The notes: a model not told the origin generated them from the letters alone. DNA of 64,000 bases from Saxidomus purpurata (GCA_022818135.1 JAFMSR010000005.1:32133174-32197173); one strand, 5' to 3'; positions 44,918-55,990 are shown, counted from the stretch's first letter. A program made the numbers and translations.

Positions 44918-46112
44918 GATATGTATATAGATATAGAAGTGCATGGGATAGTTCAGCCACTCAGTACTATAAGTGTATATAGATATAGAAGTGCATGGGT
45001 TAGTTCAGCCACTCAGTACTATAAGTGTATATAGATATAGAAGTGCATGGGATAGTTCAGCCACTCAGTACTATAAGTGCATATAGAAATAGAAGTGCAT
45101 GGGATAGTTCAGCCACTCCGTACTATAAGTGTATATAGATATAGAAGTGCATGGGATAGTTCAGCCACTCCATACTATAAGTGTATATAGAAATAGAAGT
45201 GCATGGAAGTTCAGCCACTCCATACTATAAGTGTATATAGATATAGAAGTGCATGGATAGTTCAGCCACTCCATACTATAAGTGTATATAGATATAGAAG
45301 TGCATGGGATAGTTCAGCCACTCAGTACTATAAGTGTATATAGAAATAGAAGTGCATGGATAGTTCGCCCTCCATACTATAAGTGTATATAGATATAGAA
45401 GTGCATGGGATAGTTAGCCACTCAGTACTATAGTGTATATAGATATAGAAGTGCATGGGAAGTTCAGCCACTCAGTACTATAAGTGTATATAGATATAGA
45501 AGTGCATGGGATAGTTCAGCCACCCAGTACCCTATAAGTGTATATAGAAATGAAGTGCATGGGATAGTTCAGCCACTCCATACTATAAGTGTATATAGAT
45601 ATAGAAGTGCATGGGATAGTTCAGCCACTCAGTACTATAAGTGTATATAGAAATAGAAGTGCATGGGATAGTTCAGCCACTCCATACTATAAGTGTATAT
45701 AGAAATAGAAGTGCATGGGATAGTTCAGCCACTCAGTACTATAAGTGTATATAGAAATAGAAGTGCATGGGATAGTTCAGCCACTCAGTACTATAAGTGT
45801 ATATAGAAATAGAAGTGCATGGGATAGTTCAGCCACTCAGTACTATAAGTGTATATAGAAATAGAAGTGCATGGGATAGTTCAGCCACTCAGTACTATAA
45901 GTGTATATAGATATAGAAGTGCATGGGATAGTTCAGCCACTCCATACTATAAGTGTATATAGATATAGAAGTGCATGGGATAGTTCAGACACTCAGTACT
46001 ATAAGTGTATATAGAAATAGAAGTGCATGGGTTAGTTCAGCCACTCAGTACTAAGTGTATATAGCAATAGAAGTGCATGGGACAGTTCAGCCATTCAGTA
46101 CTAAGTATTTAA
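44918..46112 (+). repeat. 52 bp minisatellite, about 23 copies
   Basis: Unit GTGCATGGGATAGTTCAGCC then ACTCAGTACTATAA and GTGTATATAGATATAGAA; GTGCATGGG at 44939, 44991 and 45043 fixes the 52 bp period. Two variable sites recur (CTCAGTAC or CTCCATAC; AGATATAG or AGAAATAG). Short deletions in a few units (for example 45362-45372 and 45416) may be consensus errors. The array decays after 46050. Confidence 0.92.
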
Positions 46113-46318
46113 TTGCAGGCCGCAGCAGCAGCCCGCTATGTTTAATATGTTGTGAGAAAAAAGATGCATGGAGACTTAAGCACTAGATTGAAAATATGCA
46201 TCTCTCTTCATTATAAAATTTAGGTACTTCTGAGATGAAAACTGTAGACACAGTCAATTTTTTTGGAAAAGCAAGAGTTGTCGTGTCGGTAGTAATTCAG
46301 TTTTCCCCTCCCTCCCCC
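46113..46318. other. No recognisable feature
   Basis: Short GC-richer patch GCAGGCCGCAGCAGCAGCCC at 46114-46133, then AT-rich sequence. Confidence 0.5.
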
Positions 46319-46349
46319 AGGGCCCCCCCCCCCCCCAAAAAAAAAAAAA

Positions 46350-46388
<39 letters not shown>

Positions 46389-46398
46389 AAAAAATCTA

Positions 46399-46431
<33 letters not shown>

Positions 46432-46530
46432 ACCCCACAAAACCCACCCCCCCCCCCCCCCCCCCCCTCCCCCCCCCCCTCCCCCTTCCCCTCTCCTCTT
46501 CCCTCTTTTTTTTTTTCCCTTCCCTTACAA
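46319..46530. repeat. C/A homopolymer blocks
   Basis: Long C-runs are interrupted by A-runs, then C/T-rich sequence with a T12-14 run. The length and purity are suspect as consensus artefact. The proline- or glycine-rich frames on both strands here (75-106 codons) come from the homopolymers. Confidence 0.85.
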
Positions 46531-46534
46531 GTCT

Positions 46535-46650
46535 GTCTCCGTGGTGTAATGGATAAAGCCATTAGGTCATACACTTTTTAGTTAGTGTACTTTAATGAAT
46601 TCACGAGTTTGAATCCCATCAACACCCAATTTTTTTTTTTTTTTTTTTTT
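46535..46650 (+). tRNA. tRNA-Arg-like Pol III unit with long T tail
   Basis: GTCTCCG then A box TGGTGTAATGG (46542-46552), as at the start of eukaryotic tRNA-Arg genes, and a B box GAGTTTGAATCCC at 46605-46617. The A-B distance is longer than usual, the 3' strand CAACACC does not pair with GTCTCCG, and 21 T follow at 46630-46650. Read as a tRNA-derived SINE or pseudogene, not a working tRNA. Confidence 0.6.
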
Positions 46651-46842
46651 CTGCTGTTTTAATAATCATTTTCAGCTTTTTAACCATTTTAGAATATTTT
46701 ATGGCAAATAATCATAAAAATCTTCATTCATGTCAAATTAATAAGGATAATGGTAATGAAAAATTGAGACATGAACAGTCTATAGAGCATTCCTGGACAT
46801 ACTGTATAAATATTATTTGATAACAAAGTTTTGATTCTACAG
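46651..46842. other. Possible intron sequence before the candidate exon
   Basis: T-rich and ending TTTTGATTCTACAG, a good 3' splice-site consensus. Confidence 0.3.
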
Positions 46843-47026
46843 GTCAGTCAGTAGATGTGGTGTTGTGTCAGGTTTTGCTTGTTCAACCAGAATTGGTTTC
46901 CTCGAGTTCTTTTGGGGGCCATGCCTCAATATCAACCATCACCAATTTCCAAAATATTTACATGGGATTATTGTTTGTTGGTCCGCTGTGATACTTTGTA
47001 TCACAGTTTTTCTTGTATTCACTATG
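46843..47026 (+). CDS. Candidate orphan internal exon, unknown product
   Basis: TTTTGATTCTACAG precedes and ATG then GTAAGC follows, giving a 184 bp segment (1 + 61 codons) open in one frame. The translation runs RCGVVSGFACSTRIGFLEFF, WGPCLNINHHQ, then a hydrophobic stretch GIIVCWSAVILCITVFLVF that could span a membrane. I do not recognise a family. A second open frame overlaps it, and no partner exons were found, so this may be chance. Base composition is a little less AT-rich than the flanks. Confidence 0.22.
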
Positions 47027-47391
47027 GTAAGCATTCTTTATGATTTTTTATGTTACAATAGTACTTGTACTGACTGATCACCACTACGGACCCACTACTT
47101 GGAGAGTTCCCCAGGATTAAAGGGCCTAAACATTCAGTGACAGTGCTTTTCTCGACTGGGTATGTCACTTGGTTAACGCAGTACAACTATTGTACCAACT
47201 CATATTCATAGCCAATGTTTATGTAAAAGAGTCTCTATTTCTTTACACAATGATACAAAATTGCAAAATAATTTTACAAATGTATACCACAAATTGACGG
47301 ACCGCAAATGTCAACAATAAAGTAGGGTACCCAATAACTAGCTCACAATATCAGTACACTATATAACTATAGTCACTTGCACCAGCAATTG
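47027..47391. other. No recognisable feature
   Basis: Would be intron if the exon to its left is real; no second exon seen. Confidence 0.4.
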
Positions 47392-47530
47392 TTGTTGTTG
47401 TTGTTGTTGTTCAATTTAAACACCTGTTTCAACCATATTTCGGTCAATTAAAAAACCAGTACTGGATCCCTATCCTCCATAAGAAACTGCAAATTTTCTC
47501 ACATAAAGAGACATGGTTAGTAGCAGGTAA
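47392..47530 (-). mobile_element. tRNA-Leu-type SINE, 3' portion with (AAC)n tail
   Basis: On the minus strand GAAAATTTGCAGTTTCTTAT, GGAGGATAGGGATCCAGTAC, TGGTTTTTTAATTGACC and AACAGGTGTTTAAA end in seven CAA/AAC units. Same body as the SINE at 3185-3427, but the tRNA head is missing (5' truncation). Confidence 0.7.
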
Positions 47531-48389
47531 ATAATCTGCAATATAAAAACTTTATAACAAAGACTAATTCTCAGTCCATATTGGCAAAATGCCCAAATGT
47601 AACATGTTAAATTAGTAGCGGCCAACTGTAAGTTGACATCCGAATTGCCTGTGTCCTTTGCTGTCATCCTTTAACCGTGACTGAGCAATGCAGTACGATG
47701 AGAAAAGGTATGATTGATTTTGCTGGGTAGATCAGAAACCATGTCAAACATGTAATACTATTACACCAAAGCACCAGACATTACATGTTCTTTCAATTTA
47801 AAAAATACCAGAGTTTGCAATCTACATTAAATTTTGCTATGGCTTACAACAATAAAGCAACAATGTGGCGAGAATATTTACGAGAATTAGATAAAAGTTT
47901 TAAAGCCCCCATCAAGCTTCTGGTGTAAAAATCAATCTACAGTTCAAAGGCATGACAGTTTTCTGGGATTCTGTCAGGTTTTATTGAAAACTGAAACCAT
48001 TTTCAGTCTGCATGCACATCAATTTCTATGTAACAGATCTATCAAAATTTTGTTCACTTGGTAATAGACCAGGAAAGGGCTTTCTCAAAGCTGCATCTAT
48101 TATCAAGTAAATTACAAAAACCATTATAACACTCCTAGACCCTAGTAAAACCAAGTTGCTGTAATGACACTATTATCTGAATGCCAGCAACTTTAAAGAC
48201 CAATCTGAGACAGAGATTAGATCTATCTATCTCTAGACAAATGAGGTCACTGTACCCTACTTCAGGCAAAATGACATTCAAAATGGAAGTGATGCGATTC
48301 CAACATTTACAGTAATAAACAAACAGCATAAAAAGCGGTCTATTGCTATAAATATGTTTACATATACAAAGTCTATCTACATGTATATG
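47531..48389. other. No recognisable feature
   Basis: The 85-codon minus-strand frame at 48135-48392 is unrecognised. Confidence 0.5.
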
Positions 48390-49714
48390 CACAGGTGGAA
48401 GGAACTAACCTTTTTTTTCTTAAGCTAATGTCTTTTTTATGCATTTTAAAACAAATATCAAATTAAATAAAAAATAAAACTTTTGAAAAACATTTCTTTT
48501 TGTGCAAAGCTCTTTACCATAGACAAGGTTCCTAACAACAAGCATGTAGCTTTGAAAAACTCTTCCATTTCTTTCAAATTTGAGTTCAACTTCAACGGAT
48601 AATTCCAAGCTGTTTTCATTCTACAAGCGAAAATGCCAACACTGAAATAGCGATTTTCGCTCAACCCAGAAAAATGTCACACATATTCCGACAGTGATTT
48701 TCACTAGATTCTCCACTAATAATGCGGAACTGCGAAAGGCAACCATCGAAACAAGAAATTTATATTATTAGACCTCAAATCAGGTCATAGATCGTACCTC
48801 TACACCAACGAGTTTGATGGTACAGTGGACTTTTCATTTTTTGTAATTGACAAAGTGTATCAGCTGCCATGAAGGTCCAAGAGGTTACGCAGTGATTTGT
48901 AACAGCTATTCAAGGACATTATCAAAACATATCTAAAGATGATTGAAAGTGAAAATACAAGAGGGCCAAGATGGCCCTATATGACTCACCTTGGTACAAT
49001 TCCACTTGCCTGTTGAAAGATCACTAGTCTAAGACAATATTATATACCAAATTGATTTTCCTATACATGTCTTTGTGAAACAAGTGACCCCCGAGCAATG
49101 TCAATTTTGACCTCAGGGGCATCATTTGAATAAACTTTGAAGAGGTCTGCTAGGAAATGCTACATGCCAAATATCTAAGCTCTATGCCTTGTGGTTTCAG
49201 AGGAGATTTTTAAAGTTTTTCCTATTTGTTGCTATAGCGATCTGAGTTCTGCATGGAATGGAATTCTTTGAACAGTTTTTGAAAAGCTTCATGCAAGGAA
49301 CATCCTAGAAGATGTCATTTGAATCAAAATGTTGACGGACAACAGACGACGGACACTCATCCATTACAAAAGCTCAACCTGGCAAAGCCTTGGCATTTTT
49401 GCTTGTAGAACAAAAACGGCTTGGAAATTTTCATTGATTTAAACTTTTTCTTAAATCTCTATCATTTCCCTCTACAATTTGTCCAAATTTGTTTGACATA
49501 ACTCAGATTGGAAAGAAATGGAAGAGTTTTTTGGAGCAACATGCTTGTTTTCATACAGTGTGTGTTGGAAACCTTGTCTATAGTGAAGAGCTATGAACAA
49601 AAAAAATAATTTCAAATTATTTTTTTTTATTAATTCTGATATCAATTTTAAAATGCATAGAAAAAGACATTAGCTTAAGAAAAAAAAGTCAAAGGTATGT
49701 TCCTTCCACCTGTG
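48390..49714. mobile_element. hAT-like element with long TIRs, 1,325 bp
   Basis: The ends CACAGGTGGAAGGAAC and GTTCCTTCCACCTGTG are perfect complements. Complementarity continues for 250 bases or more (TTCTTAAGCTAATGTC, ATGCATTTTAAAA, TAGACAAGGTT, AAGCATGT, CTCTTCCATTTCTTTC in both arms). TGTATATG (48382-48389) and TCTATATG (49715-49722) flank it as an 8 bp target duplication with one difference. A family C element is nested inside. No transposase frame; the 62-68 codon minus-strand frames at 48420-48664 lie in the left arm. Confidence 0.82.
48957..49395 (+). mobile_element. Pearl-like element, family C, short nested copy
   Basis: The head AAGAGGGCCAAGATGGCCCT then CTCACCTTGG; about two diverged units with AAATATCTAAGCTCTATGCC and TTGACC(T/C)CAGGGGC; the tract GACGGACAACAGACGACGGA; the terminus AAAGCTCAACCTGG. 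Lies in the loop of the hAT-like element, so it inserted after that element or was carried by it. Confidence 0.75.
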
Positions 49715-50163
49715 TCTATATGCTGATTATGAGAAAGGTCAGACTTTTACTCCGTAGAATACACAAATTTAATCTAATAGGTAATGACAGTAATTTATGC
49801 AAAAAAATCATATGCATATAACTTGATTTTCTTATATCTCATTGAGCAGAATATATTGTAAAGCATACAAATGAAGTATTGGCTACATAATCAAAACCTT
49901 CAGTCCTTCCGGCACTTTGATTGATATAGGAAATATGGCAAACATAACACTAACAAAGTTTGCTCTCTATTCGTATGCTATGACCAGATGTAAACATCAC
50001 GCACACACAGAGCATGCGCGGTTGTTTAACCCAACCCATATATTCAAGTTAATTCATAACGTTTTTGAATCAGTATTACGTTTTTAATCTCGTTCTCACT
50101 ATACATAATAGAAGTGCGAGTATAAATGAATATGTTCAGAGTAAATATTAATAAATTTTTCCT
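49715..50163. other. No recognisable feature
   Basis: AT-rich; one CG-containing patch near 50018 (GCATGCGCGGTTG). Confidence 0.5.
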
Positions 50164-50234
50164 ACACCGGCGGAGTTTCGATCTCTGATCTCCCGCGTGT
50201 CAAGCGGGAATACATGGCACTGCGCTACCGAGGC
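50164..50234 (-). pseudogene. tRNA-Val(GAC)-like pseudogene
   Basis: On the minus strand GCCTCGG at the 5' side and CCGGTGT at the 3' side form 6 of 7 acceptor pairs, counting wobble. CCCGC/GCGGG forms a perfect anticodon stem around the loop TTGACAC (anticodon GAC). The T stem CAGAG/CTCCG makes 4 of 5 pairs around ATCGAAA. The D arm is weak and short (GCGC against ATGT, 6-base loop). It is the best-folded tRNA-like sequence in the window, but the damaged D arm and the rare anticodon argue against function. Confidence 0.55.
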
Positions 50235-51309
50235 TTTGCTTGATAGTGCGTATAACTTCGTTTATCACCAATACAGATGTTTGTTTCGGAATGGCGGTAC
50301 AAATTTATGTAAACAAACAAATTTAACTTCCCAGACACTTTTAATAAGAAGTGGACACATTATAAACTTGGTAGTTTTATAAAGTATATTCAAATATCTA
50401 TTTGAAAAAAATTGTTTGCATGTTCAAAAAAATTTCAAAGTTGGTTTAAAAGGATATCTTCAGCTGCTACCCGGCGACAGAATCTCAGTCGTTCTGATGA
50501 ATTCCTGAACTTTATAACGCTCGTAAACTATCAATCATCGGTCAATTTTTATCATATTTCTTTTACATCATTTATCATTCAATATGCAATCAAAAACCAT
50601 CAAGTTTTCTTACATGGAAGAAAACTGTTAAACGTGGCGAGCTTTGTAAACGGACATGTGTCGATTTTGAACGCGCAATAGCGCACTTATCGTAATTCTA
50701 ATATGGCAGTTCATTTGTATAATTTATTCATAAACGCAGGAGCACAGAACTTTGTTAGTGCATAACCAATCAGCAATGGTAAACAAACATCACGGCAGGA
50801 TGCAGAATGCTCTACAAACACTATTAATGGTTTGACTTTGGCGACAATATTTGTAACAAATACTACATTTCCGTTTTTGTCAATGTTATGCAAACTCTAT
50901 TAGCTAATGTTGTTTTCGGAATGGAATAAATTCCTGTGTACAGGCTCCTCTTTAAATATTGCTACAATACAAGGAAATAAACATCTAAGTACATTTTAAG
51001 TATGCTGTCACAAATTTATTTGAAATATTGACAAATGCCTTTGGGAATCATACAGCAGAAGAATGAGGCTCTTAGCCTACTATTAGATTTCTCCAGTGTT
51101 TGTATTGAAAGAGATCCTACTGTCATATTCAATACACTGAAACGCCTACGTTTGACATTTAAAATACTGACATTGCGTTTTCACTTTGGCAAATAGTTTA
51201 TTGCACTCTCAACTGACCTAAGGTTTTTAGCTGAAAAAATGCATTTTTCTGCACAGTTCCTCGATCCAAGCTTCATAAGATGTATAACTGAAAGCCTGAT
51301 TTAACTAGT
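50235..51309. other. No recognisable feature
   Basis: Frames of 89 (50412-50681, +) and 60 codons (-) are not recognised. Composition is slightly richer in CG near 50460-50660. Confidence 0.45.
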
Positions 51310-51370
51310 AACTAGCTTTATCCAGCATGAACTAGCTTTATCCAGCATGAACTAGCTTTATCCGGCATGA
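51310..51370 (+). repeat. 20 bp direct repeat, three copies
   Basis: AACTAGCTTTATCCAGCATG repeated at exact 20-base spacing; the third copy has CCGGCATG. Confidence 0.85.
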
Positions 51371-51566
51371 ACATGTGTTCTCAAAGGGTGCCCAGGGGTA
51401 AGAAAGGTTTCAATGTTTTATGTAAGCTAGTGTAAGAAATACCGTACACCCTCGTGTAAATGGTGTTACACATAACATACAGCCCTAGAGCATATGACTA
51501 CCACTTCCGCAATGCTACCTTATTCTTACTGAATGCATTGGAATTTCTCTCGGGATAATTGGTCTA
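51371..51566. other. No recognisable feature
   Basis: Short spacer. Confidence 0.5.
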
Positions 51567-51730
51567 ACAGTTGAACCTGTGTAAATGGTCACCTCATAAA
51601 GCAGCCACCTACCTTAAGCAGTCAATAATGCTGCCTCTTGGTAGACCTTTTTTGTATTAAATACACACTCATTATCCTCATAGCCATTTACTTTGACCAA
51701 TTGGCTGGCTGCTTATGACAGGTTATACTG
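51567..51730. mobile_element. 164 bp TA-type TIR element
   Basis: The left end ACAGTTGAACCTGTGTAAAT and the complement of the right end CAGTATAACCTGTCATAAGC share CAGT..AACCTGT. Sub-terminal GGTCACC, GCAGCCACC and GCAGCCAGCC are further inverted matches. TA occurs next to both ends (with a one-base offset on the left). Same terminus style as the elements at 44.2 and 62.0 kb. Confidence 0.55.
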
Positions 51731-53397
51731 TATACAATATAAATGTGTCACCATGAAGTGACACTGGTACAACAGATAAATAATGGTGGCGGTCTGAGGT
51801 GGAAAGATGCTGGAATGGAATAGAGGATACATAAACTTGTACTATTAACTCATAGCAAGTGACTGAAACAAAACCATTGGAAAGATTAACTATGGCTTAT
51901 TGTTATATCACAGTTTGAATAGATTTTTTTTTTAACTAAAAATATTCCTTTACAAAAAAAACAACAGAATTTTGTACTTCCATGCTCCTCTCTATGTCAT
52001 TGAGGTTGATTTCATCTGGAGTGGGTCTCAACAGCAATTATTAATCTAAGACGTAAAAATTGTTTTGCAAGGAAGAACAAATATATCAATATAAAGTAAG
52101 CGTTTATTAATGCTAAAATATTATGTAATCATATAGTGTACAATTCTGGCTAGTGTATGCATTAGAAATATCCTCTTTTCTTGACAGTGAATATTTCTCG
52201 GAAATTTCTCAAGGAGCTTCAATGCAAGACAGTTCATTAATCAGAATTTAAAAGCGAGTGATTGGCACGGGTTTATGTCAGTTTTAGACGTGATTGGTAA
52301 CAGACAAAAGTTCCATTCATTGATGTCAAACTACAGGGAAGACAGTGTGTCCCTCTGTCTGTTCCATTATAGAATGTTAACTTTAGTTTTTTCGTCTATC
52401 TTCAGGATGTGTGCATCTGTTTTGTTGTGCGCTCTCCTGAGATCCATTTATTAACTATATTTTGTCAAGTTTCACGAAAGCAGCACAATTTCTCGAGGCT
52501 GTCTATACACAGCAATCAATCACTGCCACTAAAATGTAACAAAGTTATTTTTCTTACTCTTTTCGAAAATACACCATGACATTTCCCTACAAGAAAATTC
52601 CTTGAATATGACACTTTGTCTTAAATCATATTTGACAGAATTGGTCAACCATTTGGATGTATCAGTTGGTCCAATATATTTTATGTCAAAATCACATATT
52701 TGATCAGTTACAGTAGTTGGGGCTTCAGTGATCAAATGTTAAATTAGACATTTTGTTGTATTCTATGAAATGCCTTACAGTTTTGACTAAATTGCATCAC
52801 CAGACAAGGAATATCCGATATTGAGCAAATTCTAGTCTGAAATAACACTTGTCCGTATCTAGTAATAATACAGTTAAATATATGCCAGTATTAAGGTGCC
52901 ATAGGCATTTTGGATGTAAAATTACTTCTAGCTCTTTTTATAACCAAGAAATATCTTACCATCAAATTGACCATTATTTGTTTAAAAAAATCCTAAAGCT
53001 GTTTTTTAAATCAAAAGTTCATGCTATAAGAATTATTAAGCACAGTATTTTTATTCAAAGATATTATATCAAATTAGACAAGCTTTATCACAGTCACACA
53101 GGCCAAAGTAAAATGCTCTTGTTATCGAAGGTCTTGATTTATCACAAGAGCATTCACAAGGGAAAATTTCTCCTACTATGGGTAATAATTCATAATAAAG
53201 TGCATGAGTTCTCAACCTGTTACAACCAGAAATGACATGGTTAATCTTAGATATGAACTAATTTCATTACTGACTTACCAAATGTACTATAATTGATTCA
53301 TTTCGTGTAAAAAAATGTTCATGTACATTTCCACGGCACTGGTGAAGCGTTATAAGATAACACTTGTGACATTTTCAAAGAAAACAATAATTTTACA
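51731..53397. other. No recognisable feature
   Basis: The 128-codon plus-strand frame at 52849-53235 is the longest repeat-free frame in the window, but it is Lys/Ile/His/Tyr-rich as expected of AT-rich DNA and shows no domain. Confidence 0.45.
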
Positions 53398-53399
53398 TA

Positions 53400-54426
53400 C
53401 CATATTTCCCCGCCTATAAGGCGATCCGCTTATAAGACGACCCTCCTACTTTGCCATGGAAATTGTGTGGTTTTTGAATAGACTCATTTATAAGACAAGG
53501 CAATTTTTTAAGTGAAACCCAGTTACTTTATTTTCTTCAAGTTCGGATGATTTCTAAGCTAATAAGTTAATTTTTTAATCGCCGATTTTTTTTTGAGTAT
53601 TATAAACCAATCTGTGTATTGTCAATTCGGATACTGATTTTTGGTGACACTTTGAAAAGATAATTGCGTAAATATGTGTCATTAGCTGATTATCAATTAT
53701 GAAAACATATGGCAGCTTGTATATAATTATTAAGTGTGCCGAGGATCCCCCAAAGTAGCAACAATTACGTCGTAGTTTAAAGAAAAAAAGGAGCGAGATG
53801 GCAATAAAGTCAGTTAAAAATTATTTTTTCATTCCCATTGTTACAATTTCTTGGAGTTATCACAAAATGTTTGCAAAATAAAAGCAAACTTTCATATTTA
53901 TAATTAAAAGTTGACAAAACAACAATGTATTTACCGTACGCAATAATCGTCTCAAAGTGTCACCAAAAATCAATATCCGAATTAACAACACACAGACTAG
54001 ACTGATTATCGGTTTTTTTACAATTAACGCTTGGTAAAACGCTTGATTCAGGTATCAATTTTAGGCCGCTTATATCATACCGGAAAAAAACAAACATGAC
54101 GGAAAAAGTCTGCACCATTTATTTTCACCAAGTTCACCTTCAGATTCTTTAAATAATTGCAAATGGCGACATTTGCGATCGACAGCGGAGGTGAGTTAAC
54201 ACAATAACGTAATTCGCCAATGTACGGTACCGGTTATTGTTTGACTGTCGTCTGCACATAGACACTCGCGGGACGACATTCGATATTGCCGATTTCATCA
54301 CAAATGTATCTAGGATTATTTTTTTATTTTTGGTTGATTCTCGTGGCCTCGCTTATAAGACGAGGACCCCACTTTGAGGCAAAAATCGGGACTTTATTTC
54401 CTCGTCTTATAAGTGGGGAAATACGG
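53400..54426. mobile_element. TA-flanked palindromic element, 1,027 bp
   Basis: The left end CCATATTTCCCCGCCTATAA and the complement of the right end CCGTATTTCCCCACTTATAA are matched TIRs, with TA at 53398-53399 and 54427-54428. TTATAAGACGA recurs several times near both ends. Inner arms also pair: AATTCGGATACTGATTTTTG and GTGACACTTTGA near 53625-53660 face their complements near 53945-53990. Most of the element could fold back. No coding frame. The TA duplication suggests Tc1/mariner-type mobilisation. Confidence 0.82.
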
Positions 54427-54428
54427 TA

Positions 54429-54821
54429 AGTCATCTACATCATAACAATTCCAATCATTGAAATAAAAATAAAACTGATTTCAAATTCTATTTCAAAATG
54501 TTTACAAAAGTAATGAAATATTTATTAAACATCTTCACACAAATCATTGGGCTCACAGACTGCTTTTATTTTAATTTTTCGCTCATTGAATCAAAATAGC
54601 AAGTGGCTTATTAGTTGGAGACATTTAATTAAAATGTGGGAATAATATTCCAAACTGTAGACTGTTGAGCAACTGAACAGACAATTGATCGGCATTTATC
54701 AAACACTCAATGATAATTAACAGTAAAAGTTTTCTCCCAATGTGTCAAAACATAAAGATGAGCCAGTGAAGGTGTGAACAGGTTTAATCAGCATCCTTGA
54801 GCTGCCATAGTAATTTAATAA
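54429..54821. other. No recognisable feature
   Basis: AT-rich spacer between two elements. Confidence 0.5.
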
Positions 54822-55990
54822 GACAAGAGGGCCATGATGGCCCTTTATTGCTCACCGGAGGGCATTTGGACTGAAAATGTTACCTCTAAAGTGTAATCAA
54901 GGCTTTTCCATATTTGAGCTGTGTGACCTAGTTTTTAACCCCAGATGACCAATATTCGATCATGAGCTAGAAATCATTGAAACAACCTTTCTGACAAATT
55001 TCCAGGATATTTGGGCTGAAAATGTTACCTCTGGAGTATTAACAAGGTTTTTCCATATTTGGGCTCTGTGACCTAGTTTTTGACCCCAGATGACCCATAT
55101 CCGAACTTGAGCTAGAAATCATCGAAACAACCTTTCTGACAAATTTCCAGGATATTTGGGCTGAAAATGTTACCTCTAGAGTATTAACAAGGCTTTTCCA
55201 TATTTGGGCTCTGTGACCTAGATTTTGACCCCAGATGACCCATATTGAAACTTATATCAAAACAACCTTTCCGACAAATTTCCAGGATATTTGGGCTGAA
55301 AATGTTATCTCTAGAGTGTTAACAAGGTTTTTCCATATTTGGGCTCTGTGACCTAGTTTTTGACCCAAGATGACCCATATTCGAACTTGAGCTAGAAATC
55401 ATCAAAACAACCTTTCCGACAAATTTCAAGGATATCTGGGCTGAAAATGTAACCTCAAGAGTGTTAACAAGGTTTTTCCATATTTGGGCTCTGTGACCTA
55501 GTTTTTGACCCCAGATGACCCATATTCGAACTTGAGCTAGAAATCATCGAAACACCTTTCTGACAAATTTTCAGGATATTTGGGCTGAAAATGTTACCTC
55601 TAGAGTGTTAACAAGGTTTTTCCATATTTGGGCTGTGTGACCTAGTTTTTGACCCCAGGTGACCCATATTAAAACTTGAGCTAGAAATCAACCAAACAAC
55701 CTTTCTGACAAATTGCCAGGATATTTGGACTGAAACAGTAGCCTCTAGAGCCTTAACAAGATTTTTCTATTTTTGGGTCATGTGACCTAGTTTTTCATCC
55801 GAGATGACCCATATTCGAACTCATCAGAGTAATTACTGGGACAAACATCCTGACCAAGTTTCGTGACAATTGAGGCAAAAATGTGACCACTAGAGCGTTA
55901 ACGAACTAAGTGTGGACGGACGATGGACGACAGACGACGGACAACGGACATTCATCAATCCTAATAGCTCACCCTGAGCCTACAGCTCAT
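54822..55990 (+). mobile_element. Pearl-like element, family C, full length
   Basis: The head AAGAGGGCCATGATGGCCCT then TTATTGCTCACCGG. About seven units of 140-150 bp follow, each with GGATATTTGGGCTGAAAATG, TTACCTCTAGAGTGTTAACA, AGGTTTTTCCATATTTGGGC, TGTGACCTAGTTTTTGACCC and GATGACCCATATTCGAACTT. The last two units are more diverged. A GGACGGACGATGGACGACAG tract precedes CTAATAGCTCACCCTGAGCC. The head palindrome (GGGCC/GGCCC) is the counterpart of the CCCCC motif in families A and B. Confidence 0.87.

Noticed and set aside
46220..46574. Proline-rich and glycine-rich frames on both strands
   Set aside because: Produced by the C-run block; complementary frames over homopolymers are not genes.
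52849..53235. 128-codon plus-strand frame
   Set aside because: Composition (Lys, Ile, His, Tyr, Phe) is what AT-rich noncoding DNA gives; no motif, no splice or promoter context.
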